DNA of 16,195 bases, from NCBI GenBank assembly GCA_036268295.1, contig DATAUK010000049.1, positions 1 to 16,195 of the forward strand, written 5' to 3'. This document shows positions 6,592-14,213 of the stretch, piece by piece. The notes under the pieces are model-generated. The model was not told the origin of the DNA. It ran no database searches and saw only the letters and a program-made list of their open reading frames with translations. The DNA is from DATAUK01 sp036268295. GTDB taxonomy: Bacteria > Actinomycetota > Actinomycetes > JAFAQI01. Positions within the stretch are counted from its first letter, which is position 1; the number at the start of each line of letters is the position of its first letter. The position numbers and the translations under genes are program-made.

Positions 6592-7865
6592 TCAGCTTCG
6601 ACGCGGTCGACATCATCCGGACCAAACGGGACGGCGGCGAGCTCTCGGATCCGCAGATCGACTGGGTGATCAGCGCCTACTCCGCCGGCGAGGTGGCGGA
6701 TGATGCGATGTCGGCGCTGCTGATGGCGGTCTGCTGGCGCGGCCTGTCGACCCGCGAGCTGGCCCGCTGGACCGCAGCAATGATCAACTCCGGCGAGCGG
6801 CTCGATCTGAGCGGGCTGTCCCGGCCCACCGCGGACAAGCACTCCACCGGCGGTGTCGGCGACAAGGTCTCACTCGTGCTGGCTCCGCTGGTCGCTGCCT
6901 GCGGCGTCGCGGTGCCGCAGCTGTCGGGGCGCGGGCTCGGCCACACCGGCGGCACGCTGGACAAGCTCGAGTCGATCCCCGGCTGGCGCGCAAATCTCAG
7001 CCTTGCCGAGATCTATGTCCAGCTCGAGGAGGTCGGCGCAGTTATCTGCGCGGCGGGCGCCGACCTCGCGCCGGCCGACCGCAAGCTGTACGCGCTGCGC
7101 GATGTCACCGGCACGGTCGAGTCGATCCCGTTGATCTCGGCCTCGATCATGTCGAAGAAGATCGCCGAGGGCACCGACGCGCTGGTGCTCGACGTCAAGG
7201 TCGGCAGCGGCGCCTTTATGCCGGATCTGGCCAGCGCCCGCGAGCTCGCGGAGACCATGGTGGGCCTCGGCCGCGAGCACGGGGTCGCGGTGACCGCATT
7301 GCTGACGGCGATGGACGTGCCGCTCGGACGCGCGGTGGGCAACGCGCTCGAGGTGACCGAGTCGGTCGAGACGCTCTCCGGTCGCGGCCCGGCCGACCTG
7401 CGCGAGATCACCCTGGCGCTCGCCACCGAGATGGTGTCAGCGGCCGGCGTCGATGCCGACCCGGCGGCCGCGCTCGACGACGGCTCCGCCTTGGCGATGT
7501 GGGAGCGGATGATCGCGGCCCAGGGCGGTGACCCGCATGCGGCCCTGCCAGCGGCGACCCACGTTGAGACCGTCGTCGCCGACCGCGACGGCGTGGTGTC
7601 CCGGCTCGACGCCTGGGGGGTGGGCATCGCGGCTTGGCGGCTGGGTGCCGGCCGAGCGCGCAAGGAGGACGCGGTCGATCCGGCCGCCGGCATCATCTGC
7701 CGCGCTCGGCCCGGTGAACAGGTGCGCGCCGGCGACGTGGTGCTCGAGCTGCACACCGACGATTCGTCGCGCTTCCCGCGCGCGTTCGACAGCCTCGAGG
7801 GCGCAGTCGTCGTCTCGGACACTGCGCCGGTCGCTCGGCCACTCGTGCTCGACCGGGTCGGCTGA
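6588..7865 (+). CDS. deoA: Thymidine (pyrimidine-nucleoside) phosphorylase
   Basis: Reversible phosphorolysis of thymidine/deoxyuridine, and possibly uridine, to base and (deoxy)ribose-1-phosphate; cytoplasmic homodimer. The 425-aa product has the phosphate-binding loop KHSTGGVGDK (84-93), the family signature SGRGLGHTGGTLDKLE (113-128) and the catalytic Arg/Ser/Lys region LYALRDVTG...SASIMSKK. The C-terminal alpha/beta domain is complete. The start is the GTG at 6588 overlapping the cdd stop, with a G-rich ribosome site just before it; the frame continues open upstream inside cdd but that part is not protein-like. It may accept uridine as well: pyrimidine-nucleoside and thymidine phosphorylases cannot be separated by eye. 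Downstream of cdd it completes pyrimidine nucleoside breakdown. Confidence 0.95.
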   Translation: MISFDAVDIIRTKRDGGELSDPQIDWVISAYSAGEVADDAMSALLMAVCWRGLSTRELARWTAAMINSGERLDLSGLSRPTADKHSTGGVGDKVSLVLAPLVAACGVAVPQLSGRGLGHTGGTLDKLESIPGWRANLSLAEIYVQLEEVGAVICAAGADLAPADRKLYALRDVTGTVESIPLISASIMSKKIAEGTDALVLDVKVGSGAFMPDLASARELAETMVGLGREHGVAVTALLTAMDVPLGRAVGNALEVTESVETLSGRGPADLREITLALATEMVSAAGVDADPAAALDDGSALAMWERMIAAQGGDPHAALPAATHVETVVADRDGVVSRLDAWGVGIAAWRLGAGRARKEDAVDPAAGIICRARPGEQVRAGDVVLELHTDDSSRFPRAFDSLEGAVVVSDTAPVARPLVLDRVG

Positions 7866-7871
7866 GTTGGC

Positions 7872-7902
7872 GACCGGCCCGGTCATCTCTGCGCGATAGC
7901 CT
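7872..7902 (+). promoter_or_regulatory. Candidate leaderless promoter of add with inverted repeat
   Basis: TAGCCT (7897-7902) is a -10-like hexamer ending 5 bases before the ATG of add, and no ribosome site is visible, so an internal leaderless transcript is plausible. GACCG-GCC-CGGTC (7872-7884) is an inverted repeat where a -35 would be expected and could be an operator. The gap between deoA and add (42 bases) is larger than the other gaps in the operon except the one after the BMP gene. Inferred. Confidence 0.4.
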
Positions 7903-7907
7903 GCCGC

Positions 7908-8999
7908 ATGCCGTCCGACGTTCTCGACCCGAGCCAGATCGCCGCCGTACCCAAGGTGCTGCTGCACGACCATCTCGACGGCGGGCTGCGGCCCGCCACG
8001 ATCGTCGAGCTAGCTGACGAGATCGGCTACCGGGAGCTGCCCGACACCGACCCGACGGCGCTCGCGCACTGGTTCGTCGCGGAGACCCCCAAGCGTGATC
8101 TGGTCCGCTATCTCGCCGGCTTCAAGCACACCGTCGCGGTCATGCAGACCGCCGCCGGCCTGCACCGGGTCGCTCGGGAATGCGCCGAGGACCTGGCTGC
8201 CGACGGCATCGTGTACGCCGAAGTGCGGTTCGCCCCGGAGCTTCACATCGAGGCCGGGTTGCAGCTCGACGAGGTCGTCGAGGCAGTGCTGGCCGGCTTC
8301 GCCGCCGGGATGGAGGACGCCAAGGCGGCCGGCCGGCCGATCGTCACCCGGGTGCTGCTCACCGCGATGCGCACCGCGGCGCGATCACTGGAGATCGCCG
8401 AGCTGGCGGTCCGCTATCGCGACCGCGGCGTTGCCGGCTTCGACGTCGCAGGAGCGGAAGCCGGCTACCCGCCGTCGCGCCACCTCGACGCGTTCCAGCT
8501 GATCGAGCGGGCGAACTTCCACGCCACACTGCACGCCGGCGAAGCGTTCGGACTGCCCTCGATCTGGGAGGCGCTGCAGTGGTGCAATGCCGAGCGGCTC
8601 GGCCATGGGGTACGGATCATCGACGACATCACCGAAACCGGCGACGGCACCGTCGAGCTGGGTTCGCTCGCCGGCTACGTCCGTGACCGGCGCATCCCGC
8701 TGGAGCTCTGCCCGACCTCCAACGTCCACACCGGAGCCGTCCCGTCACTCGCCGAGCATCCGATCCGGTTGCTGCGCCGGCTGCAGTTCCGGGTCACGGT
8801 CAACACCGACAACCGGCTGATGAGCGGCGTCACGCTGTCCTCCGAGCTGGCTCGGTGCTGCGAGGCCTTCGACTGGGGCTGGCGTGATCTCGAGTGGCTG
8901 ACCATCAACGCGATGAAGAGCGCCTTCTGGCCCTTCGACGACCGGCTCGCCCTGATCAACGAGGTCATTAAGCCGGCGTACGCCGCCCTGCGCTCCTAG
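7908..8999 (+). CDS. add: Adenosine deaminase
   Basis: Zn-dependent conversion of (deoxy)adenosine to (deoxy)inosine, which the divergent purine-nucleoside phosphorylase can then cleave. The 363-aa product carries the family's zinc and catalytic residues: His20 and His22 in LHDHLDGG, His209 and Glu212 in HAGEAFG, His233 in ERLGHG, and Asp301 in NTDNRLMSG. The length is close to the usual 330-360 aa. The ATG lacks a ribosome site but follows a -10-like box by 5 bases, as in leaderless actinobacterial genes. Some relatives in this superfamily deaminate other purine derivatives such as aminofutalosine; the salvage context argues for adenosine. Last gene of the plus-strand run, converging with the aldehyde dehydrogenase gene 13 bases away. 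Confidence 0.94.
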   Translation: MPSDVLDPSQIAAVPKVLLHDHLDGGLRPATIVELADEIGYRELPDTDPTALAHWFVAETPKRDLVRYLAGFKHTVAVMQTAAGLHRVARECAEDLAADGIVYAEVRFAPELHIEAGLQLDEVVEAVLAGFAAGMEDAKAAGRPIVTRVLLTAMRTAARSLEIAELAVRYRDRGVAGFDVAGAEAGYPPSRHLDAFQLIERANFHATLHAGEAFGLPSIWEALQWCNAERLGHGVRIIDDITETGDGTVELGSLAGYVRDRRIPLELCPTSNVHTGAVPSLAEHPIRLLRRLQFRVTVNTDNRLMSGVTLSSELARCCEAFDWGWRDLEWLTINAMKSAFWPFDDRLALINEVIKPAYAALRS

Positions 9000-9015
9000 C
9001 CAATCGCTTGGGCTA
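8997..9015. terminator. Hairpin spanning both convergent stop codons
   Basis: TAGCCAA (8997-9003) pairs with TTGGGCTA (9008-9015), with one bulged G, around a TCGC tetraloop. The outer TAG on the plus strand is the stop codon of add and the outer TAG on the minus strand is the stop of the short aldehyde dehydrogenase gene. Its position suits a bidirectional terminator, but no U-tract is present on either strand, so efficiency is doubtful. Confidence 0.4.
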
Positions 9016-9912
9016 GACGCCGACCGGGTGCCAGACCGTCTTGGTCTCGAGGAACGCCACCATTCGCGCCATGTCCGGAGCCGCGGTCCAGTCGGGCTCG
9101 CCGGCGTCAGGGCGCAGCACTCGCTTTACAGTGTCAGCCGCCGAGCGTTCCAGATCCGCGACCAGGTCGCCAGCACCGGCGAGGTCGAGCGCGTTGACAT
9201 CCTGATGCGACGCTAGCCACGGCGAGAGCTCCGCGACATCACCGGTCAGCACGTTGACGACGCCGCCCGGAAGGTCGGAGGTTGCCAGGACCTCGGCGAA
9301 CGTGACCGCCGGCAACGGTAGCTGCGTCGAAGCGACCACGACCACCGAGTTGCCGCTGACGATCACCGGCGCCACCACCGATACCAGGCCGAGCAGCGAC
9401 GACTCCGGCGGCGCGATGACGCCGACCACACCGGTCGGCTCCGGCACCGAGAAGTTGAAGTACGGGCCGGCGACCGGGTTGGCCGCACCGAGCACCTGCG
9501 AGAGCTTGTCGCTCCACCCGGCGTACCAGACCCAGCGGTCGATCGACGCGCTGACCTGATGGTCGGCGGCCCTGGCCGAGACACCTTCAGCCGCCGCGAT
9601 CTCGGCGGCGAACTGCGCCCGGCGCCCCTCGAGCATCTCGGCGATCCGGTAGATCACCTGGCCACGGTTGTACGCGGTCGCGTCGCCCCAACCGGGTTGG
9701 GCCTTGCGGGCGGCGACGACCGCATCGCGGAGATCCTTGCGCGAGGCCTGTGCGACATTCGCCATGAAGCCTCCGTCACTGTCGGCGATCGGATAGGTGC
9801 GGCCGGACTCCGAGCGCGGAAACGCCCCGCCGATGAACAGCTTGTAGGTCTTGCGGACCTCGACCCGGTCATCGTTCGACGCCGGTCGTCGTCCGTTGTT
9901 CTCAGTGGGCAA
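9013..9912 (-). CDS. Short aldehyde dehydrogenase-like protein lacking catalytic residues
   Basis: A 299-aa protein that resembles the N-terminal coenzyme-binding half of aldehyde dehydrogenases (KLFIGGAF at 24-31, YAGWSDK at 130-136, then VVGVIAPPESSLLGL, SGNSVVVVAS and LPGGVVNVLTG). It then stops. The oxyanion Asn is replaced (PPESSL aligns with PWNFPL), the FTGS block has become DLAGAG, and the regions with catalytic Glu and Cys are absent. It ends in a distinct tail, ETKTVWHPVGV. It cannot be a classical dehydrogenase alone; it probably partners the full enzyme encoded just upstream. The start is TTG 9912 (GGGGG site 6 bases upstream, 11-base overlap with the upstream gene); GTG 9939 is an alternative, and no in-frame ATG lies nearby. 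Together the pair matches the domain order of ALDH16. Confidence 0.8.
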   Translation of the reverse strand: MPTENNGRRPASNDDRVEVRKTYKLFIGGAFPRSESGRTYPIADSDGGFMANVAQASRKDLRDAVVAARKAQPGWGDATAYNRGQVIYRIAEMLEGRRAQFAAEIAAAEGVSARAADHQVSASIDRWVWYAGWSDKLSQVLGAANPVAGPYFNFSVPEPTGVVGVIAPPESSLLGLVSVVAPVIVSGNSVVVVASTQLPLPAVTFAEVLATSDLPGGVVNVLTGDVAELSPWLASHQDVNALDLAGAGDLVADLERSAADTVKRVLRPDAGEPDWTAAPDMARMVAFLETKTVWHPVGV

Positions 9913-11335
9913 GATAGGCCCCCAAGCCGTGACGGCCACCCTCGCGGCCGTAGCCAGACTCGCCGTACCCACCGAACGGCGATGACGGATCGAAGCGGTT
10001 GAAGGTGTTGGCCCACACCACTCCAGCCCGCAGCCGCTGCGACATCCACAGGATCCGCGAGCCCTTGTCGGTCCAGACCCCGGCGGACAGGCCGTACGGC
10101 GTGTTGTTGGCCTTCGCGACCGCCTCGTCCGGGGTGCGGAAGGTCATGACCGCGAGGACCGGGCCGAACACTTCCTCGCGCGCAACCCGGTGAGCCGGCG
10201 TCACATCGGTCAGCACAGTCGGCGCGAACCAGTAGCCGGCCGACGGCAGCTCGCACGGTGGCGACCAGCGGGTCGCACCTTCGGACTCTGCGATCGCGGT
10301 CAGCTCGCTGATCCGCTTGAGCTGCGCCGCCGAGTTGATCGCACCGATGTCGGTGTTCTTGTCGAGCGGGTCGCCGAGCTTGAGGTGCATCAGCCGGCGC
10401 TGCAACGCCTCGACGGTCTCCTCGGCGATCGACTCCTGGACCAGCAGTCGCGAACCGGCACAGCAGACATGACCCTGGTTGAAGAAGATGCCGTTGACAA
10501 TGCCCTCGACCGCCTGCTCGAGTGGCGCGTCGTCGAAGACGATGTTCGCCGCCTTGCCACCGAGCTCGAGAGTCAGCCGTTTCGGTGTGCCGGCAACGAT
10601 TTTCGCGATCTGCTTGCCGACCTCAGTCGAGCCGGTGAACGCGACCTTGTCGACGCCGGGATGCGCAACGAGCGCCTCGCCGGTCTCCGGACCACCGCTG
10701 AGGATGTTGACCACACCGGGCGGCAGATCGGCCTGGGCGATGATGTCGGCGAGCGCCAGCGCCGAGAGCGGGGTCGTCTCAGCAGACTTCAGGACGGCGG
10801 TGTTTCCGGCTGCGAGCGCCGGCGCGAGCTTCCATGCCGCCATCAGCAGTGGGAAGTTCCATGGCACCACCTGAGCGGCGACGCCGTACGGCTTCGGGTC
10901 CGGACCGAACCCGGCGTATCCGAGCTTGTCGGCCCAGCCGGCGTAGTAGAAGAAGTGCGCCGCGGCCATTGGGATGTCGACGTCGCGCGACTCCCGGATC
11001 GGCTTACCGTTGTCGAGGCTCTCGAGCACTGCGAGCTCGCGGGCGCGCTCCTGGATCAGCCGCGCGATCCGGAACAGATACTTCGCCCGCTCCCGCCCCG
11101 GCATCGGCGCCCAGACATTCTCGTAGGCGCGCCGAGCTGCCTTGATCGCGACGTCGACGTCGGTCGCGTCGGCCAGGGCGACGGTCGTAAGCACCTTCTC
11201 GTCGGCCGGGTTGACGGTCTCGAAGCTGCCACCGTGGCCGGCAGTGAAGTTGCCGTCGACGTACATCCCGTACGACGGCCGGAGCCGCGCGATCGTCCGG
11301 GCCTCGGGAGCCGGTGAGTAGTCGTAATCGGTCAC
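9902..11335 (-). CDS. NAD(P)-dependent aldehyde dehydrogenase, catalytic
   Basis: Oxidises an aldehyde to the acid; beside deoC the natural substrate is acetaldehyde released by the aldolase. The 477-aa length is typical. Visible landmarks: oxyanion Asn160 in PWNFPL, nucleotide-binding Lys183 in LKSAE, FTGSTEVG (233-240), general base Glu257 in LELGGKAAN, nucleophile Cys291 in GHVCCAGSR, and EEVFGPV near the C-terminus. The GTG at 11335 is chosen because it lies 2 bases after the deoC stop with a GGTGGA site 6 bases before it; the open frame upstream lies inside deoC. The stop lies inside the start region of the short homologue. Family certain; substrate inferred from context. Confidence 0.93.
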   Translation of the reverse strand: MTDYDYSPAPEARTIARLRPSYGMYVDGNFTAGHGGSFETVNPADEKVLTTVALADATDVDVAIKAARRAYENVWAPMPGRERAKYLFRIARLIQERARELAVLESLDNGKPIRESRDVDIPMAAAHFFYYAGWADKLGYAGFGPDPKPYGVAAQVVPWNFPLLMAAWKLAPALAAGNTAVLKSAETTPLSALALADIIAQADLPPGVVNILSGGPETGEALVAHPGVDKVAFTGSTEVGKQIAKIVAGTPKRLTLELGGKAANIVFDDAPLEQAVEGIVNGIFFNQGHVCCAGSRLLVQESIAEETVEALQRRLMHLKLGDPLDKNTDIGAINSAAQLKRISELTAIAESEGATRWSPPCELPSAGYWFAPTVLTDVTPAHRVAREEVFGPVLAVMTFRTPDEAVAKANNTPYGLSAGVWTDKGSRILWMSQRLRAGVVWANTFNRFDPSSPFGGYGESGYGREGGRHGLGAYLAH

Positions 11336-11337
11336 GG

Positions 11338-12300
11338 TCAGTCCACCGTCACGTAGTTGGGGCCGGAGTAGGCGCCGGTGCGCAGCTTCATCCGCTGCAT
11401 CAGCAGGTCGTTGAGCAGGCTCGAGGCGCCGAAGCGGAACCGATCCGGCGACAGCCAAGGCTCACCGGCGACCTCCTTGACGGCAACCAGATAACGCAGC
11501 GCATCCTTCGACGACCGGATGCCGCCGGCCAGCTTGACACCACGCCGCTCGCCGGTCGCCGCGGCAAAGTCGCGAACCACGGCGAGCATCGTGACCGCCA
11601 CCCCAGGCGTCGCGGCCGGGCTGATCTTGCCGGTGGAGGTCTTGATGAAGTCAGCGCCCGCGACCAGCGCGAGCCAGGACGCGCGAGAGACGTTGTCGTA
11701 CGTCGCCAGCTCTCCGGTTTCGAGGATGACCTTCAAGTGAGCCGCGCCGCACTCCTGTTTGACCGCCACGATGTCGTCGAAGACCTGGGAGTAACGGCCG
11801 GCGAGAAAGGCGCCTCGGTCGATCACCATGTCGACCTCGCCGGCACCGGCAGCGACCGCTTCCCGCACGTCGGCCAACCGGACTGCGCGTGATGCCCGGC
11901 CGGACGGGAACGCGGTCGCGACGCTCGCGACCGCGACGCCGCTGCCGGCGAGCTGCGCGACAGCGTCGGCGATCAGGTCGGGATACAGGCAGACCGCGGC
12001 AACGCGCGGGCACTGCGGATCGGTTGGGTCGGGGTGCACCGCCTTGACGCAGAGCGTGCGCACCTTGCCAGGCGTGTCATTTCCCTCGAGCGTCGTCAGG
12101 TCGATCATCGAGACCGCGGTGTCGAGCCCCCACTGCTTCGAGTCGGTCTTGATGCTCCGCGACCACAGCATTGCGGCGCGCTGCTCGACCCCGACCTGGT
12201 CGACCGGAGCCAGCCCACGCAGGAAGCTGCGCATCGTGACGTCGTCACGGCCGACGTCTTTTATCAGCGCCTCGCCGCCCGCGGACCGCATTACTGTCAT
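11338..12300 (-). CDS. deoC: Deoxyribose-phosphate aldolase
   Basis: Cleaves 2-deoxyribose-5-phosphate to glyceraldehyde-3-phosphate and acetaldehyde, the final step of deoxynucleoside sugar catabolism; class I Schiff-base aldolase, TIM barrel. The key residues are visible: Schiff-base Lys220 in ADFIKTSTGK, proton-relay Lys256 in GVKLAGGIR and Asp157 in EVDMVID. The 320-aa product has about 60 extra N-terminal residues compared with the 220-260 aa bacterial form, like the longer DERA class found in animals and actinobacteria. The ATG at 12300 has GAGG 5 bases upstream; an ATG three codons later is possible. It is followed closely by the aldehyde dehydrogenase genes and is separated by 161 bases from selB. 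Confidence 0.95.
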   Translation of the reverse strand: MTVMRSAGGEALIKDVGRDDVTMRSFLRGLAPVDQVGVEQRAAMLWSRSIKTDSKQWGLDTAVSMIDLTTLEGNDTPGKVRTLCVKAVHPDPTDPQCPRVAAVCLYPDLIADAVAQLAGSGVAVASVATAFPSGRASRAVRLADVREAVAAGAGEVDMVIDRGAFLAGRYSQVFDDIVAVKQECGAAHLKVILETGELATYDNVSRASWLALVAGADFIKTSTGKISPAATPGVAVTMLAVVRDFAAATGERRGVKLAGGIRSSKDALRYLVAVKEVAGEPWLSPDRFRFGASSLLNDLLMQRMKLRTGAYSGPNYVTVD

Positions 12301-12461
12301 CGCGGCCTCGCGAAGCTGCGCCCAATGCCGTCGTCGATCACCCCTGCGACCCTACCGCCGCGATATGGACAGCCGGGCCGGGTCACATGCGAGGCAATCC
12401 ACCATGCGCCGTCTCGCCGTCTGAGGCGCGACCTCCTCACCGCTGCGCTGCGGCGCCGCCA
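12301..12461 (-). promoter_or_regulatory. selB-deoC spacer with candidate deoC promoter
   Basis: The 161-base gap holds TAGGGT (minus strand, 12354 down to 12349), a -10-like hexamer that would give a leader of about 40 bases for deoC; no clear -35 is seen. Right after the selB stop is a GC-rich stretch containing the 10-base palindrome GCGGCGCCGC, not followed by a U-tract. A 17-codon ATG frame on the minus strand begins MVDCLACD and ends at once in a stop; I do not call it a gene. deoC therefore probably has its own promoter. Confidence 0.35.
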
Positions 12462-14213
12462 TCAATCCGACTGGAGGCGCCGCAGCGATCCGTCCAGCCG
12501 TCGGGTGAGCCCGACGCGGTCGAGATGCTCGAGTAGCGGGACCGCAACCCGCCGGGTGGTGTCCAGCGCCTGGCGGGCTGACGACAGACTGAAGGGCTGC
12601 GCGAGACCACCGAGGATCGTCACCGCGAGAGCCGGCGCGGTCGGGAGCAACACGATGTTTCCCGGTAGGCGGAGCAGGCGACCTGCCGTCGCCGCCGCGG
12701 CAAGCTCGCGATCATGAAGCCCAAGACTCGCGAGCTCCTCGGTCTCGGGTGCGCGAAACGGCCGTGCCCCGAGCTGTTTCTCGACCAGCCGGACGGCGGG
12801 CTCTGCCGGGCCCAGTGACGGAATCGTGCCGGCCCGACGTACCCGACCTTGGCGCTGCTCGAATCCGCAGTCGGCGGCGAGGGCACGCAGCAGCCGAAGG
12901 TCCGGAAGGTCCAGCGCACGGCGAGCAGCCTCATCGGGCATTCCCGCCGTCAGTGGATCGGCGGCGTGATGTGCGTCGACGACCTCGGTCAGCAACCTGC
13001 GCCACGTCCTCCACTGCTCGTCGCTGATGAGCCACTCGCCATCCGCCCGGACACCGTCGACCGGCCGATCCGAGACACCGAGGGCGCGCAGGTCGCTCAC
13101 GCGGATCGCTCCGCGCCGGCGGATCTCGGTCAACGGGTCAGGCACTCCGGTCGCGCTCGTGAGGTTCGCCGACCGGGCGGCCGCAGCGCCGCGGCGCACG
13201 AGCGGAGGCGGATCGGCGTCAAGCACCATCCCTCCTGCGACAACTGACTGCGGCGCCGGGTCGCGGATCAGGAAGCGATCGCCCGCCCGCAGCGCAAGCG
13301 GTCGCGCAAGTGAAACTCTCGCGACGTCGGCGCCCAACGGGCGCACCCGCACCGTCACGGCAGCCGAGCCGACATGCAGGACGACCTGCTCGGCGACCTC
13401 GTGGGTGAGACGCACGTCGAGGGATCCGGACAGCCGCCACGCGCCGGGCGTCAGCAGGGCATCGCCTCGCCTCACCTCCGACGTCGCGACATCACGCAAG
13501 TTCAGCGCGACTCGGGCGACAGCCGGCACCTCGGCGGCGTCGACCCCGAGCGTCTGGAGTGCCCGCACCGTGACGTCGCGATCACCGAGGCGCAACCGGT
13601 CATTGACCCGCACCGTCCCCGCCGCCAATGTGCCGGTCACGACCGTCCCCGCACCGCGGATCGAGAAGCTGCGGTCAACCCAGAGCCGCACCGCAGCGGT
13701 CACATCGGGAGTCGGCAGACCGGCGACGACCCGGTCGATCAGCTCACGGACCTCCGCCAGCCCCCGTCCGTTCGTGGCACTCGTCGCTACCCAGGGAAGC
13801 CGACCCAGCGACGTCGTAGCGATGTGCTCGAGTGAGGTCGTCGCGACCTCGGCCGGATCTGCGAGGTCTGACTTCGTCACCACGAGGAGCCCGTGACTGA
13901 CGCCGAGCGCGTCAAGCGCGGCGAGGTGCTCGGCGGACTGCCGGCTCCAGCCTTCGTCGGCGGCCACGACGAACATCGCGGCAGGCGCCGGCCCGACACC
14001 GGCGAGCATGTTGCTGAGGAAGCGGTGGTGACCGGGTACGTCGACAAAGGCAACGACTTCACTGGACGGCAACGGTGTCCAGGCATAGCCGAGGTCGATG
14101 GTCATCCCGCGTCGGCGTTCCTCGGCCCAGCGGTCAGGCTCCATCCCGGTGAGGGCACGCACCAAGGTCGACTTGCCGTGGTCGACGTGGCCGGCCGTCG
14201 CTAGGACATGCAT
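12462..14213 (-). CDS. selB: Selenocysteine-specific translation elongation factor SelB
   Basis: GTPase that carries Sec-tRNA to the ribosome at UGA codons marked by a SECIS hairpin. The 583-aa length is close to the 614 aa of E. coli SelB. The GTPase motifs are GHVDHGKS (8-15, G1), RRRGMTIDLGY (G2 region), DVPGH (58-62, G3) and TKSD (113-116, G4). EF-Tu-like beta-barrel domains follow, and winged-helix repeats form the C-terminus, for example SSARQALDTTRR near the end; these bind the SECIS RNA. The start overlaps selA by 13 bases (the two genes share ATGCATGTCCTAG), showing tight coupling. Plain EF-Tu is excluded by the SelB-type G domain, the C-terminal winged helices and the selA neighbour. 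Confidence 0.96.
   Translation of the reverse strand: MHVLATAGHVDHGKSTLVRALTGMEPDRWAEERRRGMTIDLGYAWTPLPSSEVVAFVDVPGHHRFLSNMLAGVGPAPAAMFVVAADEGWSRQSAEHLAALDALGVSHGLLVVTKSDLADPAEVATTSLEHIATTSLGRLPWVATSATNGRGLAEVRELIDRVVAGLPTPDVTAAVRLWVDRSFSIRGAGTVVTGTLAAGTVRVNDRLRLGDRDVTVRALQTLGVDAAEVPAVARVALNLRDVATSEVRRGDALLTPGAWRLSGSLDVRLTHEVAEQVVLHVGSAAVTVRVRPLGADVARVSLARPLALRAGDRFLIRDPAPQSVVAGGMVLDADPPPLVRRGAAAARSANLTSATGVPDPLTEIRRRGAIRVSDLRALGVSDRPVDGVRADGEWLISDEQWRTWRRLLTEVVDAHHAADPLTAGMPDEAARRALDLPDLRLLRALAADCGFEQRQGRVRRAGTIPSLGPAEPAVRLVEKQLGARPFRAPETEELASLGLHDRELAAAATAGRLLRLPGNIVLLPTAPALAVTILGGLAQPFSLSSARQALDTTRRVAVPLLEHLDRVGLTRRLDGSLRRLQSD

Noticed and set aside
10190..11317. 375-codon plus-strand frame opposite the aldehyde dehydrogenase
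   Set aside because: Shadow of the conserved minus-strand gene; no family motifs.
13027..13896. Plus-strand frame opposite selB
   Set aside because: Ser/Arg/Thr-rich antisense translation without motifs; selB motifs are unequivocal.
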